Positions 33,950 to 44,414 are shown, counted from the stretch's first letter. The stretch is 64,000 nt of DNA from Acinetobacter higginsii (GCF_000369525.1 NZ_KB850072.1:1672760-1736759), one strand, 5' to 3'. Notes: generated from the letters alone by a model not told the origin. A program made the numbers and translations.

Positions 33950-36529
33950 TTAACTCAGTTTCATTTTATCAAAGACCAGATGACCACTTTCACCTTTGAT
34001 TAAAATGTTATCCCCCGGCTGGAATTCCCCAGATAAGATTTTCTGAGCCAAGTTATTCTCCACTTGTTGCTGAATCGCACGTTTTAATGGACGTGCACCG
34101 TATACAGGGTCAAAACCAGCATCGATCAATAGATCAAAAGCGCTATCATCCACAGTTAAGCCCATATCACGATCGCTCAAACGTGAACGTAAACGATCTA
34201 ACTGAATATCCGCAATACCACGAATTTGTGCCTTTTGCAGTGAATGGAAAACCACCAACTCATCAATACGGTTAATAAACTCTGGACGGAAATGCTGTGT
34301 AACAGCATTCATAACCACAGCACGAACCTCGTCATCGGTTGCGCCTTCACCCAGTTCACGCACATCTTGTGAACCAAGGTTCGAGGTCATCACAATCACC
34401 GTATTTTTAAAGTCGATCACACGACCTTGCGAGTCGGTTAAGCGCCCATCATCTAACACCTGTAGCAGGATGTTAAATACATCTGGATGCGCTTTTTCCA
34501 CCTCATCAAATAACACCACACTGTAAGGTTTACGGCGTACAGCTTCAGTGAGCACACCACCTTCTTCATAACCAACATAGCCCGGAGGCGCACCGACCAA
34601 ACGACTGACCGAATGTTTTTCCATGAACTCAGACATATCAATACGGATCATCGCGTCATCACTGTCAAACAAGAAGTTTGCCAATGCTTTAGTCAACTCA
34701 GTTTTACCCACACCTGTTGGTCCAAGGAACAAGAATGAGCCACTTGGACGATTCGGGTCAGATAAGCCCGCACGTGAACGACGGACCGCATTGGAAACAG
34801 CAACCACTGCTTCATCTTGTCCAACCACACGGTTATGCAAGAACTCTTCCATATTCAGCAGTTTTTCACGTTCACCCTGCAACATTTTCGCCACTGGGAT
34901 ACCAGTTGCCGCACTGACCACTTCAGCAATTTCATTCTCAGTCACTTTGGTACGAATCAGTTTCGGCTCTTCATTTTCCTCAGCAACCTCGGCTTGTTCC
35001 AAGCGTTTCTGTAACTCTGGAATCACGCCATATTGCAAACGTGCAGCTTCCGCCAAATCACCTTCTCGTTTTGCTTTTTCTAAAGCAACACGTGCTTGAT
35101 CCAGTTCAACTTGTGCTTTTTTATCACCTTCAACCAGCGTTTTTTCAGCTTTCCAGATCTCTTCTAGATCGTTGTACTCTTTTTGCTTTTCAGCAATTTG
35201 ATGTTCAAGATGATTGACCTCGGCTTTACTACCAGCATCTTCATCTTTTTTCACCGCTTCCAATTGCATTTTCAGTTGGATTAATCGACGATCAAGTTTA
35301 TCCAGAGCTTCAGGTTTGGAGTCGATTTCCATTTTGATCCGCGATGCCGCTTCATCAATCAGATCAATAGCCTTGTCAGGTAATTGACGATCCGTGATAT
35401 AACGATGTGACATTTTCGCCGCAGCAATAATGGCTGAGTCTAAAATTTGCACCCCATGATGGGTTGCATATTTTTCTTTTAGACCACGTAAGATCGCAAT
35501 AGTATCTTCTACACTCGGCTCATCAACGAGCACTTTTTGGAAACGGCGTTCAAGTGCGGCATCTTTCTCGATGTATTGACGATATTCATCCAATGTTGTT
35601 GCACCCACACAGCGCAATTCACCACGCGCTAAAGCAGGTTTCAACATATTACCTGCATCCATTGCGCCATCACCCTTACCAGCACCGACGAGAGTATGTA
35701 ACTCATCAATAAACAGGATGATCTCACCTTCATGTTTAGCAAGGTCTTTGAGAACCGCTTTTAAACGCTCTTCAAACTCACCACGATATTTTGCACCTGC
35801 AAGCAATGAGCCCAAGTCTAATGACAGTACACGCTTATTCTTCAAGCCTTCAGGCACTTCACCATTGACGATACGTTGTGCTAAACCTTCCACAATTGCG
35901 GTTTTACCTACCCCTGGTTCACCAATCAGGACAGGATTGTTTTTGGTACGACGTGATAAAACCTGAATGGTACGACGAATTTCATCATCACGACCAATCA
36001 CAGGATCGAGCTTGCCCGCTAAAGCACGCTCAGTTAAGTCAATGGTATATTTATTGAGTGAGTCACGTTGATCTTCGTGATTATTGCTCATAACTTTGTC
36101 ATTTCCTCGAATATTTTCAATTACTTTGCGTAAGCTTTCTGGTGTTACACCAACACTATTTAAAATGCTTTTGGTTTCACCTGTTTCTGTCAGCCCCAAC
36201 AACACCCAATCGGTTGATAAAAATTCATCACCTGCTTTTTGTGCATAGCGGTCAGCTAAATTCAGTGCCTTTACCGCTTCAGGATTCAAATTGATATCAC
36301 CAGTAGGATTCGCCAACGTTGGTGCATTCTCTAACGCTTGTTCAAGTTTTTGCTTTAACTCTGGTAAACGTGCGCCCGCTTGTTGCAATAAACTCAGATT
36401 GGCAGGTTCTTTCAAAAGAGTCGACAAAATATGAATCCCTGCAATCGCAGTATGATCCTGACCCATTGCCAATGATTGCGCGTCTGAGAGTGCTTGCTGT
36501 AAACGGTTTGTAAATTTTTCAAATCGCAT
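33950..36529 (-). CDS. clpB: Disaggregase chaperone ClpB
   Basis: Hexameric AAA+ unfoldase that dissolves aggregates with DnaK. Clp_N domain (1-145), NBD1 with Walker [10 protein letters not shown] and Walker B IILFIDE, a long coiled-coil M domain (about 410-520), then NBD2 with GPTGVGKTE and [12 protein letters not shown] and the C-terminal D2-small domain. 859 aa is the full length. Monocistronic with a recognisable heat-shock promoter upstream and a strong terminator. Confidence 0.97.
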   Translation of the reverse strand: MRFEKFTNRLQQALSDAQSLAMGQDHTAIAGIHILSTLLKEPANLSLLQQAGARLPELKQKLEQALENAPTLANPTGDINLNPEAVKALNLADRYAQKAGDEFLSTDWVLLGLTETGETKSILNSVGVTPESLRKVIENIRGNDKVMSNNHEDQRDSLNKYTIDLTERALAGKLDPVIGRDDEIRRTIQVLSRRTKNNPVLIGEPGVGKTAIVEGLAQRIVNGEVPEGLKNKRVLSLDLGSLLAGAKYRGEFEERLKAVLKDLAKHEGEIILFIDELHTLVGAGKGDGAMDAGNMLKPALARGELRCVGATTLDEYRQYIEKDAALERRFQKVLVDEPSVEDTIAILRGLKEKYATHHGVQILDSAIIAAAKMSHRYITDRQLPDKAIDLIDEAASRIKMEIDSKPEALDKLDRRLIQLKMQLEAVKKDEDAGSKAEVNHLEHQIAEKQKEYNDLEEIWKAEKTLVEGDKKAQVELDQARVALEKAKREGDLAEAARLQYGVIPELQKRLEQAEVAEENEEPKLIRTKVTENEIAEVVSAATGIPVAKMLQGEREKLLNMEEFLHNRVVGQDEAVVAVSNAVRRSRAGLSDPNRPSGSFLFLGPTGVGKTELTKALANFLFDSDDAMIRIDMSEFMEKHSVSRLVGAPPGYVGYEEGGVLTEAVRRKPYSVVLFDEVEKAHPDVFNILLQVLDDGRLTDSQGRVIDFKNTVIVMTSNLGSQDVRELGEGATDDEVRAVVMNAVTQHFRPEFINRIDELVVFHSLQKAQIRGIADIQLDRLRSRLSDRDMGLTVDDSAFDLLIDAGFDPVYGARPLKRAIQQQVENNLAQKILSGEFQPGDNILIKGESGHLVFDKMKLS

Positions 36530-36568
36530 TCTTGTTATTCCTCACAACAAATTCTTAACTTATCACTT

Positions 36569-36596
36569 AGATGGGAACGCTTTTTAAAATTTCAAA
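36569..36596 (-). promoter_or_regulatory. RpoH (sigma-32) promoter of clpB
   Basis: On the minus strand TTTGAAA (36596-36590), a 13-nt spacer, then TCCCATCT (36576-36569), against the heat-shock consensus CTTGAAA-N13-CCCCATNT. It lies about 40 bp before the clpB start. Confidence 0.75.
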
Positions 36597-36783
36597 TAAA
36601 ATTTATATATTTTTCAATATTTTATAAAAAATTAAAGAAATAAAACTCAGTATTAATATGGGTGTATAAACGATCCATTTCAAGTATATTTTGTATAATT
36701 TTTCTGTCTATTCGGTTTTGCACAAAATCCTTATTGTGATTTTAAGGTGAACCTTTTAGTTTAACCCTTTGCTTCAATTAAAA

Positions 36784-37593
36784 ATGCCCATCATGTCTCT
36801 AAAAACAATTTTGCTCAGTGTTGCTTCCCTGCTTCCACTTCATGCTACTTTTGCACAACTACCACAGGACTCAAGACGTGCTGGTGGTGTTGCTGTGATC
36901 CCGCTTCCAGCAAACACCACACAAGTTTTTTATGAACAAAAACCCGTCTTGATTACACAACAAGGGACACAACGCTATGCCGTGTTTGGCATTCCACTTT
37001 CCGCTCCCTTAGGTGGCTTGACCTTAACAAGCAATACCACACCAATTCAAATCGAAGTAAAGCCTTATCAATATGCCGAACAACGTTTAACGGTTAAAAA
37101 CCAAGACTATGTCAATCCTAGTCAAGATCAACTCGACCGTTATGCTCAAGAAGCAAAAGAGCAAAATGATATTTATAGCTCTTTTTCCCAAAGCCACTGG
37201 ACCCAGTTTCCTAACTTTATTCGACCTACGGCAGGTAAATTTAGTAATTCATTTGGCAGAAAACGCTTTTTCAATGGCGAAGAACGAGCTCCTCACTCCG
37301 GTTTAGACATTCCTGCGCCTGTTGGACAAAAAGTAGTAGCGCCTGCTGATGGGGTCGTCGTACAAACAGGAAACTATTTCTTTAATGGCAATACGGTACT
37401 GATTGATCATGGCCAAGGCTTAATCAGTATGTTCTGTCATTTGAGTAAAATTAATGTCGTAAAGGGACAGCAGATTCATCAGGGTGAAACACTGGGATTG
37501 GTTGGTAAAACCGGTCGAGTCACTGGACCACATTTACACTGGGGAATGAGCCTGAATAATGCGCGAGTAGATCCACAATTATTTCTAAAATAA
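36784..37593 (+). CDS. M23 family peptidoglycan metallopeptidase, about 270 aa
   Basis: Periplasmic endopeptidase of the LytM/NlpD type. A signal peptide (ILLSVASLLPLHATFA) is followed by a beta-rich N-terminal domain (about 25-125) and a LytM domain (about 150-269). The zinc and catalytic residues are seen in HSGLDIPAP and HLHWG, with GNTVLIDHG and HQGETLGLVGKTGR between. The start is uncertain: ATG at 36784 and ATG at 36793 are both plausible and no good ribosome site is visible. All active-site residues are present, so an enzyme rather than a degenerate activator. Divergent from clpB. Confidence 0.88.
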   Translation: MPIMSLKTILLSVASLLPLHATFAQLPQDSRRAGGVAVIPLPANTTQVFYEQKPVLITQQGTQRYAVFGIPLSAPLGGLTLTSNTTPIQIEVKPYQYAEQRLTVKNQDYVNPSQDQLDRYAQEAKEQNDIYSSFSQSHWTQFPNFIRPTAGKFSNSFGRKRFFNGEERAPHSGLDIPAPVGQKVVAPADGVVVQTGNYFFNGNTVLIDHGQGLISMFCHLSKINVVKGQQIHQGETLGLVGKTGRVTGPHLHWGMSLNNARVDPQLFLK

Positions 37594-37611
37594 AAAGAAA
37601 AGCTTATAAAG

Positions 37612-37641
37612 AAAAGTGATCTATAAAAATAGATCACTTTT
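37612..37641. terminator. Bidirectional terminator between the M23 and OsmC genes
   Basis: Perfect 13-bp stem AAAAGTGATCTAT / ATAGATCACTTTT with a 4-nt A loop and T runs on both strands, between convergent genes. Confidence 0.9.
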
Positions 37642-37665
37642 TAGAAAAACTTAATAATTTATTGT

Positions 37666-38088
37666 TTAAGCAGCTTCAACAATTTCAAAATCATGAGTAA
37701 TTTCAACACCGCCATCTGAAAGCATTTTACTGGCTGAACAATATTTTTCTGCAGAGAGTTCAACAGCTTTTTCAACTTGCTTACTTTTCACTGCTTTACC
37801 TGTCACCACGAAATGCAAATGGATTTTAGTGAACACTGCAGGAATGGAGTCTGCTCTTTCAGCTTTGAGCTGACATACAACATCCGTCACATCTTGGCGA
37901 GATTTCTTTAAAATGGTCACAATATCAAACGAAGCACACCCACCAAGTCCCATTAAAATCAATTCCATAGGACGTGGACCACGGTTTTCACCCCCATATT
38001 CAGCAGAACCATCCATCACCAAAGTGTGGCCACTTTCTGATTTTGCCTCAAAAGCAACATTCTCTAACCAATGTACACTTGTTTGCAT
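37666..38088 (-). CDS. OsmC family protein (YhfA-like)
   Basis: 140-aa OsmC fold with the two redox cysteines in GLGGCASFDIV and AEKYCSASKML, and the ...RGPRPMELILMGLG motif. OsmC proteins reduce organic hydroperoxides. Placement divergent from crp/vfr is the same as yhfA-crp in enterobacteria, which supports the YhfA-type call. Confidence 0.9.
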   Translation of the reverse strand: MQTSVHWLENVAFEAKSESGHTLVMDGSAEYGGENRGPRPMELILMGLGGCASFDIVTILKKSRQDVTDVVCQLKAERADSIPAVFTKIHLHFVVTGKAVKSKQVEKAVELSAEKYCSASKMLSDGGVEITHDFEIVEAA

Positions 38089-38236
38089 TGCAACTACCCG
38101 AAAAACGTTATAAATTTACTCTGTTCTTGTACACTAACATAAAATGAGTTGATAAGGAATTTCATCTCTTCTGTGTAGAAAAGGCTCTACCAAGGGCCTG
38201 TGCGATCGGTTTTATCCAAATTCGGAAATTTTAAGC

Positions 38237-38944
38237 ATGACTTCAAATTTTTCACAACTTAGCACTGATGCTTTATCTCCAGGTCAACTACCTGAATCAG
38301 TTAAAGCTTTGCTAAAACGTGCTCATATTAATAGATACCCTAAACGCACCACGATTGTTGACGCTGGAACGGAATCAAAATCACTGTATTTAATATTAAA
38401 AGGTTCAGTGTCAATTATCTTACGTGAAGATGACGAACGTGAAATTGTAGTTGCCTACCTAAACCCAGGCGATTTTTTTGGTGAAATGGGGCTTTTTGAA
38501 AAGAACCCTCAACGTACTGCAGAAGTACGTACACGAGATGTCTGTGAAATTGCAGAAATCTCTTACGACAATTTCCACGAGTTAAGTAAACAATACCCAG
38601 ATCTAAGTTACGCTGTGTTTGCTCAACTGGTCCGTCGTCTTAAAAATACAACACGTAAAGTCACTGATCTAGCCTTCATTGATGTATCAGGTCGTATTGC
38701 GCGTTGTTTAATTGACTTATCGGCTCAACCTGAAGCAATGATTTTGCCAAATGGTCGTCAGATTCGTATCACCCGCCAAGAGATTGGTCGTATCGTGGGT
38801 TGCTCTCGCGAAATGGTTGGACGTGTCCTCAAGACACTTGAAGATCAAGGTATGATTCAAACTGATGGTAAAGCTATCTTAATTTTTGATGCTTCTTTAG
38901 AAGAAAATAATTTTACAGAAGAAGAATACGATGACGAAGACTAA
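38237..38944 (+). CDS. vfr: cAMP-binding regulator of the Crp/Vfr type
   Basis: 235 aa. The cyclic-nucleotide domain has the phosphate-binding cassette GEMGLFEKNPQRTAEVR (Arg-Thr contacts cAMP). A dimerisation helix follows and then the HTH ITRQEIGRIVGCSREMVGRVLKTLEDQGMI, nearly identical to Crp/Vfr recognition helices. The extra C-terminal tail is strongly acidic (EENNFTEEEYDDED), not seen in E. coli Crp. Global regulator of carbon use and virulence-type traits by family. Confidence 0.93.
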   Translation: MTSNFSQLSTDALSPGQLPESVKALLKRAHINRYPKRTTIVDAGTESKSLYLILKGSVSIILREDDEREIVVAYLNPGDFFGEMGLFEKNPQRTAEVRTRDVCEIAEISYDNFHELSKQYPDLSYAVFAQLVRRLKNTTRKVTDLAFIDVSGRIARCLIDLSAQPEAMILPNGRQIRITRQEIGRIVGCSREMVGRVLKTLEDQGMIQTDGKAILIFDASLEENNFTEEEYDDED

Positions 38945-38974
38945 TTTGATCTAAGATCGAATTAACTCTTAAAC

Positions 38975-38999
38975 AAAGCCAGTGCTCGTCACTGGCTTT
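38975..38999 (+). terminator. Terminator of vfr/crp
   Basis: AAAGCCAGTG / CACTGGCTTT stem, loop CTCGT, then CATTTTTT. Confidence 0.88.
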
Positions 39000-39144
39000 C
39001 ATTTTTTAACAAAGAATAAGCCTTACTGATTACATAATTACAATGATTATAGAGATATTCAGAATATTAACTGCTGCCAACATTTTCTATAATCCACCCT
39101 AATCAAGACTATATTCATAAGATACTGATTTGGAGAGAATAAGT

Positions 39145-39921
39145 ATGAAGAAATTAGCTTTAAGCCTTTGTGCTATGACCGTAATGACAATTTCTGGCTG
39201 CGCATCTTTCGCGGACATGGCTGGCGCAGATAGCGCAACTTTAAATGCTCAATCTGCACAGAGCTTCGCAAAAATGACGCAAGAAGCACGTGCTAAGAAC
39301 CAACTGGATAGTAGTTCAAGTACTTATCAGCGTATCAATACTGTATTTAATCGCTTAAAACCGTATGCTGATCAAATGAACCAGACTGGTCAACGTTTTC
39401 AATGGCAACTTGCAGTACTCAAATCGGATACTGTTAATGCCTATGTAGCACCAGGTGGTAAAGTTGTTTTCTATACAGGGATTGTGAACAAGCTTAATTT
39501 AACCAATGATGAAATTGCTGCGGTAATGGGCCATGAAATGACCCATGCGCTCGAAGAACATGCCAAAAGTAAAATTGGTGCTCAAGCTTTAACAAATCTT
39601 GCGATTGGCATTGGTAAATCGTATGCAGGTAGCAGCATAGGTGATCTAGGCAGCGCAGCAATCGATTTAGGCAGTCAAGTGGGGATCGGCTTACCATACT
39701 CACGTAATTTAGAGAGCCGTGCCGATTATGGTGGTTTAATGCTCATGGCGAAAGCAGGCTATAACCCGAATGCAGCAATTAGTCTATGGGAAAAAATGAA
39801 TCGTTTAGATGGCGCTGGTGGTGGTTCATTCTTATCAACTCACCCATCAAATACTCAACGTATTGGTGATATGCGTAAAAACTTACCTGCAGCTTTGGCT
39901 GTTTATAACCAACGCCGTTAA
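39145..39921 (+). CDS. M48 family metalloprotease lipoprotein
   Basis: Lipoprotein signal with lipobox ISGC, starting at ATG 39145 (GGAG 8-11 nt upstream; the TTG at 39130 lies on the ribosome site). The zinc motif HEMTH sits in AAVMGHEMTHALEEHAK, with the third ligand Glu in ESRADYGG. 258 aa fits single-domain periplasmic M48 proteases such as LoiP/YcaL, which cleave misfolded outer-membrane proteins. Monocistronic. Confidence 0.92.
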   Translation: MKKLALSLCAMTVMTISGCASFADMAGADSATLNAQSAQSFAKMTQEARAKNQLDSSSSTYQRINTVFNRLKPYADQMNQTGQRFQWQLAVLKSDTVNAYVAPGGKVVFYTGIVNKLNLTNDEIAAVMGHEMTHALEEHAKSKIGAQALTNLAIGIGKSYAGSSIGDLGSAAIDLGSQVGIGLPYSRNLESRADYGGLMLMAKAGYNPNAAISLWEKMNRLDGAGGGSFLSTHPSNTQRIGDMRKNLPAALAVYNQRR

Positions 39922-39928
39922 TCAACAG

Positions 39929-39960
39929 CCCCTTAAATTCTTAAGTTCGGATTTAAGGGG
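39929..39960 (+). terminator. Terminator of the M48 protease gene
   Basis: CCCCTTAAAT / ATTTAAGGGG stem with a 12-nt loop, followed by TTTTT. Confidence 0.85.
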
Positions 39961-39995
39961 TTTTTCGTATCAACTCATTTATTACTGAACCAAGC

Positions 39996-40868
39996 TCACA
40001 TTAATCGCAAGTGCAGCATATGCGTTGCAACAGTATGGCGGATATGATCTGACCGTGCATGAAAATAACGATCACTTAAACCATCACCTGATAAATCCTC
40101 AGTAACGATATACCCCATTTGTTCTACTGCCTGATGCAGTGTCTTTGGTCTAAATTGCCCTTTTAAGGGTTCTTTTAAAAACCGAGTAAATTGCGACACA
40201 AACAAGGTGCCTAAACGCTCTATGCCCTCCAACTCTCGATAGTCAACCGAGTAATCCAAGACCACTTCACTTCCCTCTGCTGCTATCTGACAAATACTTG
40301 CCAAAGTATTTAAGGTCGTTGCTGGTTCTAGATAATGAGTCGTCCCTAACCATGAGAAAAATGCAGCTTGATCCTGCTTAAAGGTACTTCTTGTTAAAGC
40401 ATCTGCAATCGATTCTTTTTCAAAATCGATTGCAACAAATTCAACATTCGCTGGAAGTGTGCCATATTGGCGTAATTTGCGTTGTTTTGCTGCTTGGGTA
40501 TCTGGATGGTCAACTTCATAAATCTTCAGCTGCGGATACTGCTGTGATTGTCGCAGGATAAATGAATCTAATCCTGCCCCGATCAATACATATTGTGTTA
40601 CGCCCCGCTCAATCGCTGCCTGGAGCTGATCTTCGGCGTAGCGTGAACGCCCAACCACCTGTCCAGTCAATAAGCCAAAAGTACGGTTAAACACCGATGA
40701 ATTTATCACTTTCACAGTTAACGAAGTGGTTAACAGTTTCTTCCAGCCCGTACTGGTTAACTCAAAAGCAAAAGGGTCGGAAAAGACTGGATTTTCAGCA
40801 TTTTGAAAATGATTGGCACGTAATGCTGCAGCTGCTTCAGCCGTACGACTCGATTGTCCTTCTTTCAT
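39996..40868 (-). CDS. SAM-dependent methyltransferase, LCM/TIGR00027-like, 290 aa
   Basis: Class I methyltransferase of the leucine-carboxyl-methyltransferase-like family: N-terminal SRTAEAAAALRANH, motif I QYVLIGAGLDSFILR, the acidic strand KIYEVDHPDTQAAKQ, and FFSWLGTTHYL. This family occurs in many actinobacteria and proteobacteria with uncertain substrates, including polyketide or fatty carboxyl groups. It follows the BVMO gene in the same direction after 95 bp and might be part of that operon. Confidence 0.85.
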   Translation of the reverse strand: MKEGQSSRTAEAAAALRANHFQNAENPVFSDPFAFELTSTGWKKLLTTSLTVKVINSSVFNRTFGLLTGQVVGRSRYAEDQLQAAIERGVTQYVLIGAGLDSFILRQSQQYPQLKIYEVDHPDTQAAKQRKLRQYGTLPANVEFVAIDFEKESIADALTRSTFKQDQAAFFSWLGTTHYLEPATTLNTLASICQIAAEGSEVVLDYSVDYRELEGIERLGTLFVSQFTRFLKEPLKGQFRPKTLHQAVEQMGYIVTEDLSGDGLSDRYFHARSDHIRHTVATHMLHLRLM

Positions 40869-40963
40869 TTTGATTCCCCATTTTTATTACTATCTTGCAA
40901 AAAATAAGCAGCAAATTCCATCGCTAGACAAAATTTACTGCTTATTAATGACCAAATTAAAAA

Positions 40964-42484
40964 TTATTTAGTTTTTTCAGTTTGATACGTCACTTGATAA
41001 TCATTTAAGTCCATACGTTTCAAACGTTGCTTTAACTTTTTCAATGACCACGGCCATGCAGCAAAGTTACGGCCATTGGCATCTAAGTAGTAACTCTTAC
41101 ATCCACCGGCATTAAACACGGTAGTTTTAAGATGTTTTTGCACGAGCTCATTATGATGCTTGATCACTTCAGGCTTGATGTTCAGCTTGGCGATGCCTTT
41201 GTCTCTAATTTTGAGTAGACCATCCACAATATAATCAAGTTGTGCTTCAGCCAAACCAATGAAGGAGTCATACACCAAGACATTTGGTCCTAAAACCAAG
41301 AAAGCATTCGGGACATTTTCAATGCTGGTACCCAAATAAGCTTCTGGTGAACTACTTTTCCAAAGATCATTCAGACATTCACCTTTCTCATTTGATACGC
41401 GTTTACCAATCGGTGGATGCGATACTTCGAAGCCTGTTCCCCAAATAATCACATCGACTTCATGACGTTCACCATTCGCAGACACCACAGTATTACCTTC
41501 TACTTTCACCAATCCATGTGGAATCAGTTTGGTATTCGGCTGCTGTAAGGCTGGATAGTAGTTGTTAGCGAATAAAAGACGTTTACAACCAATAGTAAAG
41601 TTCGGAGTTACGTTTTTACGTAATTCAGGATCTTCAATTTGGAAACGTAAAATCAATTTCGCCAACTCTCCAACAGGCTTGAGTACTGCTGGGTTACGTA
41701 AACCAAAATTGATCGCATTTAAAGACTGAGCAACCGTTTGACGCCATGTCTTTTGAATCAATGGGAATTTTTCAATCAAGGCTTTACTAACATCACCTAA
41801 ATCAGTGTCGGGCTTTGGTACCACCCAAGGAGCTGTACGTTGATAGACATACAATTCTTTCGCCAAAGGCTGAATCTGAGGAACAAACTGAATCGCAGAA
41901 GCTCCTGTTCCAATCACAGCAATACGCTTGCCAGTTAGATCGTAATCATGGTTCCATTTCGCAGAATGGAACATTTCACCTTTAAAGGTTTCCAACCCTT
42001 CAAGTTTTGGAATTTGCGCCTCGGTAATTGGACCCGTTGCAAAAACCACAGTTCTGGATAAGTTTTGACCTTTATTGGTATCAATCACCCATAGATTACA
42101 CTCTTTATCCCATGCTGCATTCAATAGCTCTGTACCAAATTCAATTTTTGAGCTGATGTTAAAGTTTTCGCTCACTTCTTCTAAATAGCTCAGAATCTCT
42201 GGCTGACGAGCGAACAAATGACTCCATTTTGCACTTGGTGCAAATGAATATGAATACAACGCCGATGGTACATCACAGCCACAACCTGGATAGGTATTTT
42301 CGCGCCAAGTTCCCCCTACGCGTGTCGCTTTCTCAATGATCTTGTAGTTGCTATAACCCACTTGATCAAGACGAATTGCAGTTGCAATACCCGAAATCCC
42401 CGCGCCTACGATAAAACTATCATAGATGTGTTGTGGTAAAGCCTTTCCTTCAGCTGAGTTTAATTTTTTTGCTTGAGCTGTCAT
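40964..42484 (-). CDS. Flavin-containing Baeyer-Villiger-type monooxygenase, 506 aa
   Basis: FAD site FIVGAGISGIATAIRL, NADPH site IAVIGTGASAIQFVPQI, and the BVMO fingerprint F-x-G-x3-H-x3-W as FKGEMFHSAKW. GGTWRENTYPGCGCDVPS and the C-terminal ATG-like IIWGTGFEV segment are as in cyclohexanone- or hydroxyacetophenone-type enzymes. It should insert oxygen into a ketone or oxidise a related lipophilic substrate. It lies in a TetR-flanked operon with an SDR and two PF10118 proteins, suggesting breakdown of a hydrophobic alcohol or ketone. Substrate unknown. Confidence 0.9.
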   Translation of the reverse strand: MTAQAKKLNSAEGKALPQHIYDSFIVGAGISGIATAIRLDQVGYSNYKIIEKATRVGGTWRENTYPGCGCDVPSALYSYSFAPSAKWSHLFARQPEILSYLEEVSENFNISSKIEFGTELLNAAWDKECNLWVIDTNKGQNLSRTVVFATGPITEAQIPKLEGLETFKGEMFHSAKWNHDYDLTGKRIAVIGTGASAIQFVPQIQPLAKELYVYQRTAPWVVPKPDTDLGDVSKALIEKFPLIQKTWRQTVAQSLNAINFGLRNPAVLKPVGELAKLILRFQIEDPELRKNVTPNFTIGCKRLLFANNYYPALQQPNTKLIPHGLVKVEGNTVVSANGERHEVDVIIWGTGFEVSHPPIGKRVSNEKGECLNDLWKSSSPEAYLGTSIENVPNAFLVLGPNVLVYDSFIGLAEAQLDYIVDGLLKIRDKGIAKLNIKPEVIKHHNELVQKHLKTTVFNAGGCKSYYLDANGRNFAAWPWSLKKLKQRLKRMDLNDYQVTYQTEKTK

Positions 42485-42577
42485 TTAAAAATATCCTTTA
42501 TTCATACAACTGAAATAAGCCTACTGCTAATCGAATTTCATCTTATTTCAGTATTTAAAATCTTTTATCCGAGGCAA

Positions 42578-43402
42578 TTACTTCATAAATCGGTACGATG
42601 TGCCTAAGAATTTTGCATACAAATTCGGCGCAGTACGTTTCATTAGCCAAAATAACTTGGCATCGATTTGTGGAATGGTATAAAGCTCACCTTTATCCAA
42701 ACGATCCAAGGTCAGTTTGGCCACCTTGTCACTGGTGGTAAAAGCCAAATTAGTTAAGGCATAATCCAAAAGCCCTTTATGCGGGACTTTGCCATTTTTA
42801 ATGATATTGGTCGGTACTAAGGTTGGACAAAGCACATTGACCTTGATATTCGATTTTCGCAGTTCAGCCGAAAGTGTTTCTGACAAGGCGCGAACACCTG
42901 CTTTAGATACGTTATAGACGGTCATTTCTGGTGCTGCAGTATAAGATGCAGCGGAAGCCACATTAATAATGGCACCATGTCCAAGTTGTTTAAACTTCGG
43001 TACAAAAGCACGGCAGCCGTGGATCACACCCCATAAATTAATATTCATGCACCAATGCCAATCTTCAGAAGACATTTCATCAAACTTGCCGCCTAGACCA
43101 ATCCCTGCATTATTAATCACCAAGGTGACTGGATTCTGCATCAATTGTTCGGCCTGTTCTGCCAATTGATTAACTTGCTCTTCTTTGGCCACATCACATT
43201 GCACAGCAAAGGCTTTGGCTCCAAGGGCCTCAACTAAACTAACCGTTTCTTTTGCTGCATCAAGGTTAATGTCCGAACACACCACTGTGCCGCCACGTTT
43301 TGCCAGTTCAAGTGCAAAACTACGACCAATCCCACTTCCTGCACCAGTTACCACAGCAAATGCTTTTTGGCTTGGCTTGGATTTTTTCCCGAATAATTTC
43401 AT
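42578..43402 (-). CDS. Short-chain dehydrogenase/reductase, 274 aa
   Basis: Classical SDR: TGAGSGIG cofactor motif, NNAG (NNAGIG), catalytic Ser in NVASAASY and YxxxK as YNVSK. The Asp after strand 2 (VCSDIN) suggests NAD preference. Start MKLFGKK at 43402 is chosen because GGAAAA precedes it; the longer form to 43438 would nearly abut the upstream gene. It is between the two PF10118 genes and the BVMO gene; a plausible pathway is alcohol to ketone (SDR), then ketone to ester (BVMO). Confidence 0.9.
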   Translation of the reverse strand: MKLFGKKSKPSQKAFAVVTGAGSGIGRSFALELAKRGGTVVCSDINLDAAKETVSLVEALGAKAFAVQCDVAKEEQVNQLAEQAEQLMQNPVTLVINNAGIGLGGKFDEMSSEDWHWCMNINLWGVIHGCRAFVPKFKQLGHGAIINVASAASYTAAPEMTVYNVSKAGVRALSETLSAELRKSNIKVNVLCPTLVPTNIIKNGKVPHKGLLDYALTNLAFTTSDKVAKLTLDRLDKGELYTIPQIDAKLFWLMKRTAPNLYAKFLGTSYRFMK

Positions 43403-43439
43403 CTTTGTTTTCCAATTTTTCGTATTGATATGGACCAAG

Positions 43440-44414
43440 TTATGCAGTTGCTACACGTACAGGGGGTACAAACTCTTTAAGGAAATAAGGACTTAATAAA
43501 CCTGTTTCAGGGTTTAATAAACGTTCTTTGTAATACGCCATATACGCAGTGGTATCATGGTCATTGGGATGAAAACTTGGACGTAAATATTCAAGAATGT
43601 GCATAAAGCTACTTCCAAATACGCCACGCTCGCTACCGAACAGTAAAGCTGTGCTTTCCACAATATCTTTCATATAACGAGGATTAATCAGGTTACTTGG
43701 CTTACGTACAAACGGCATTAGATAACCACCCAATGACACCCCGCCAAGAATCGTTAAGCTTGCCAACAAGAAGCCTGTGATTCTGAGCCAGTAATTGCCT
43801 GAAAGTTCAAGGAAGACATCGTACGCAATATCTTTATGCTCAGACTCTTCTAACATGTGCCACATCCACATGGCACGCTGTCTTTCGTCTTGAGAACCCA
43901 ACAGGTATTCTTCGTGCTGCATCATGAATTCGGCAAGTACAGCGGTGTAATGTTCAATGCCTGCCATCAATGAAAGCTGTAACGACTGTGGAAGTTTATA
44001 GATGCCGTATTCGAAAACTTTCCCTGCGATAGCACGCAGCAACTCAACTGGATAACCATTTTCTTTCAAGACTTCATCATTAAACTGATTGTGGATTTTT
44101 GAATGAATCGCTTCTTGTCCAATCAAAGATGTGAGTCGTTGTTTTAAAATCGGATCTTCAATAAAATCACGATGATGACGTGCAGTATCAATTACTACAT
44201 CTTCACCAAAAGTGAGAAAGATGGATAAAGCATGAAAATAAGAGGTGGCAAGCTCTTTATTTAAAAAGAATCTTTCATCCAATTCTGCTGGGTTGAATTT
44301 GAAATCAAAATGGCGAATTGGAATCGGTGACTTATTCGCAAGATTTTGAATAATGCCCTGATATTTGGTACTGAGTTTGTCTGAGAAGACATTTCGAAGA
44401 ACTTGAGCGACCAT
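43440..44414 (-). CDS. PF10118-type predicted metal-dependent hydrolase, copy 2
   Basis: 324 aa, strongly similar to the protein at 44695. Conserved acid/His motifs: DTARHHRD, GQEAIHSKIHN, GIEHYTAVLAE and EESEHKDIAYD. A hydrophobic segment follows (ITGFLLASLTILGGVSLGGYLM). The E-x2-H and E-H-x pattern on helices resembles ferritin-like diiron proteins, so an oxygenase-type role is possible although the family is labelled hydrolase. Part of the presumed operon with SDR and BVMO. Confidence 0.8.
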   Translation of the reverse strand: MVAQVLRNVFSDKLSTKYQGIIQNLANKSPIPIRHFDFKFNPAELDERFFLNKELATSYFHALSIFLTFGEDVVIDTARHHRDFIEDPILKQRLTSLIGQEAIHSKIHNQFNDEVLKENGYPVELLRAIAGKVFEYGIYKLPQSLQLSLMAGIEHYTAVLAEFMMQHEEYLLGSQDERQRAMWMWHMLEESEHKDIAYDVFLELSGNYWLRITGFLLASLTILGGVSLGGYLMPFVRKPSNLINPRYMKDIVESTALLFGSERGVFGSSFMHILEYLRPSFHPNDHDTTAYMAYYKERLLNPETGLLSPYFLKEFVPPVRVATA

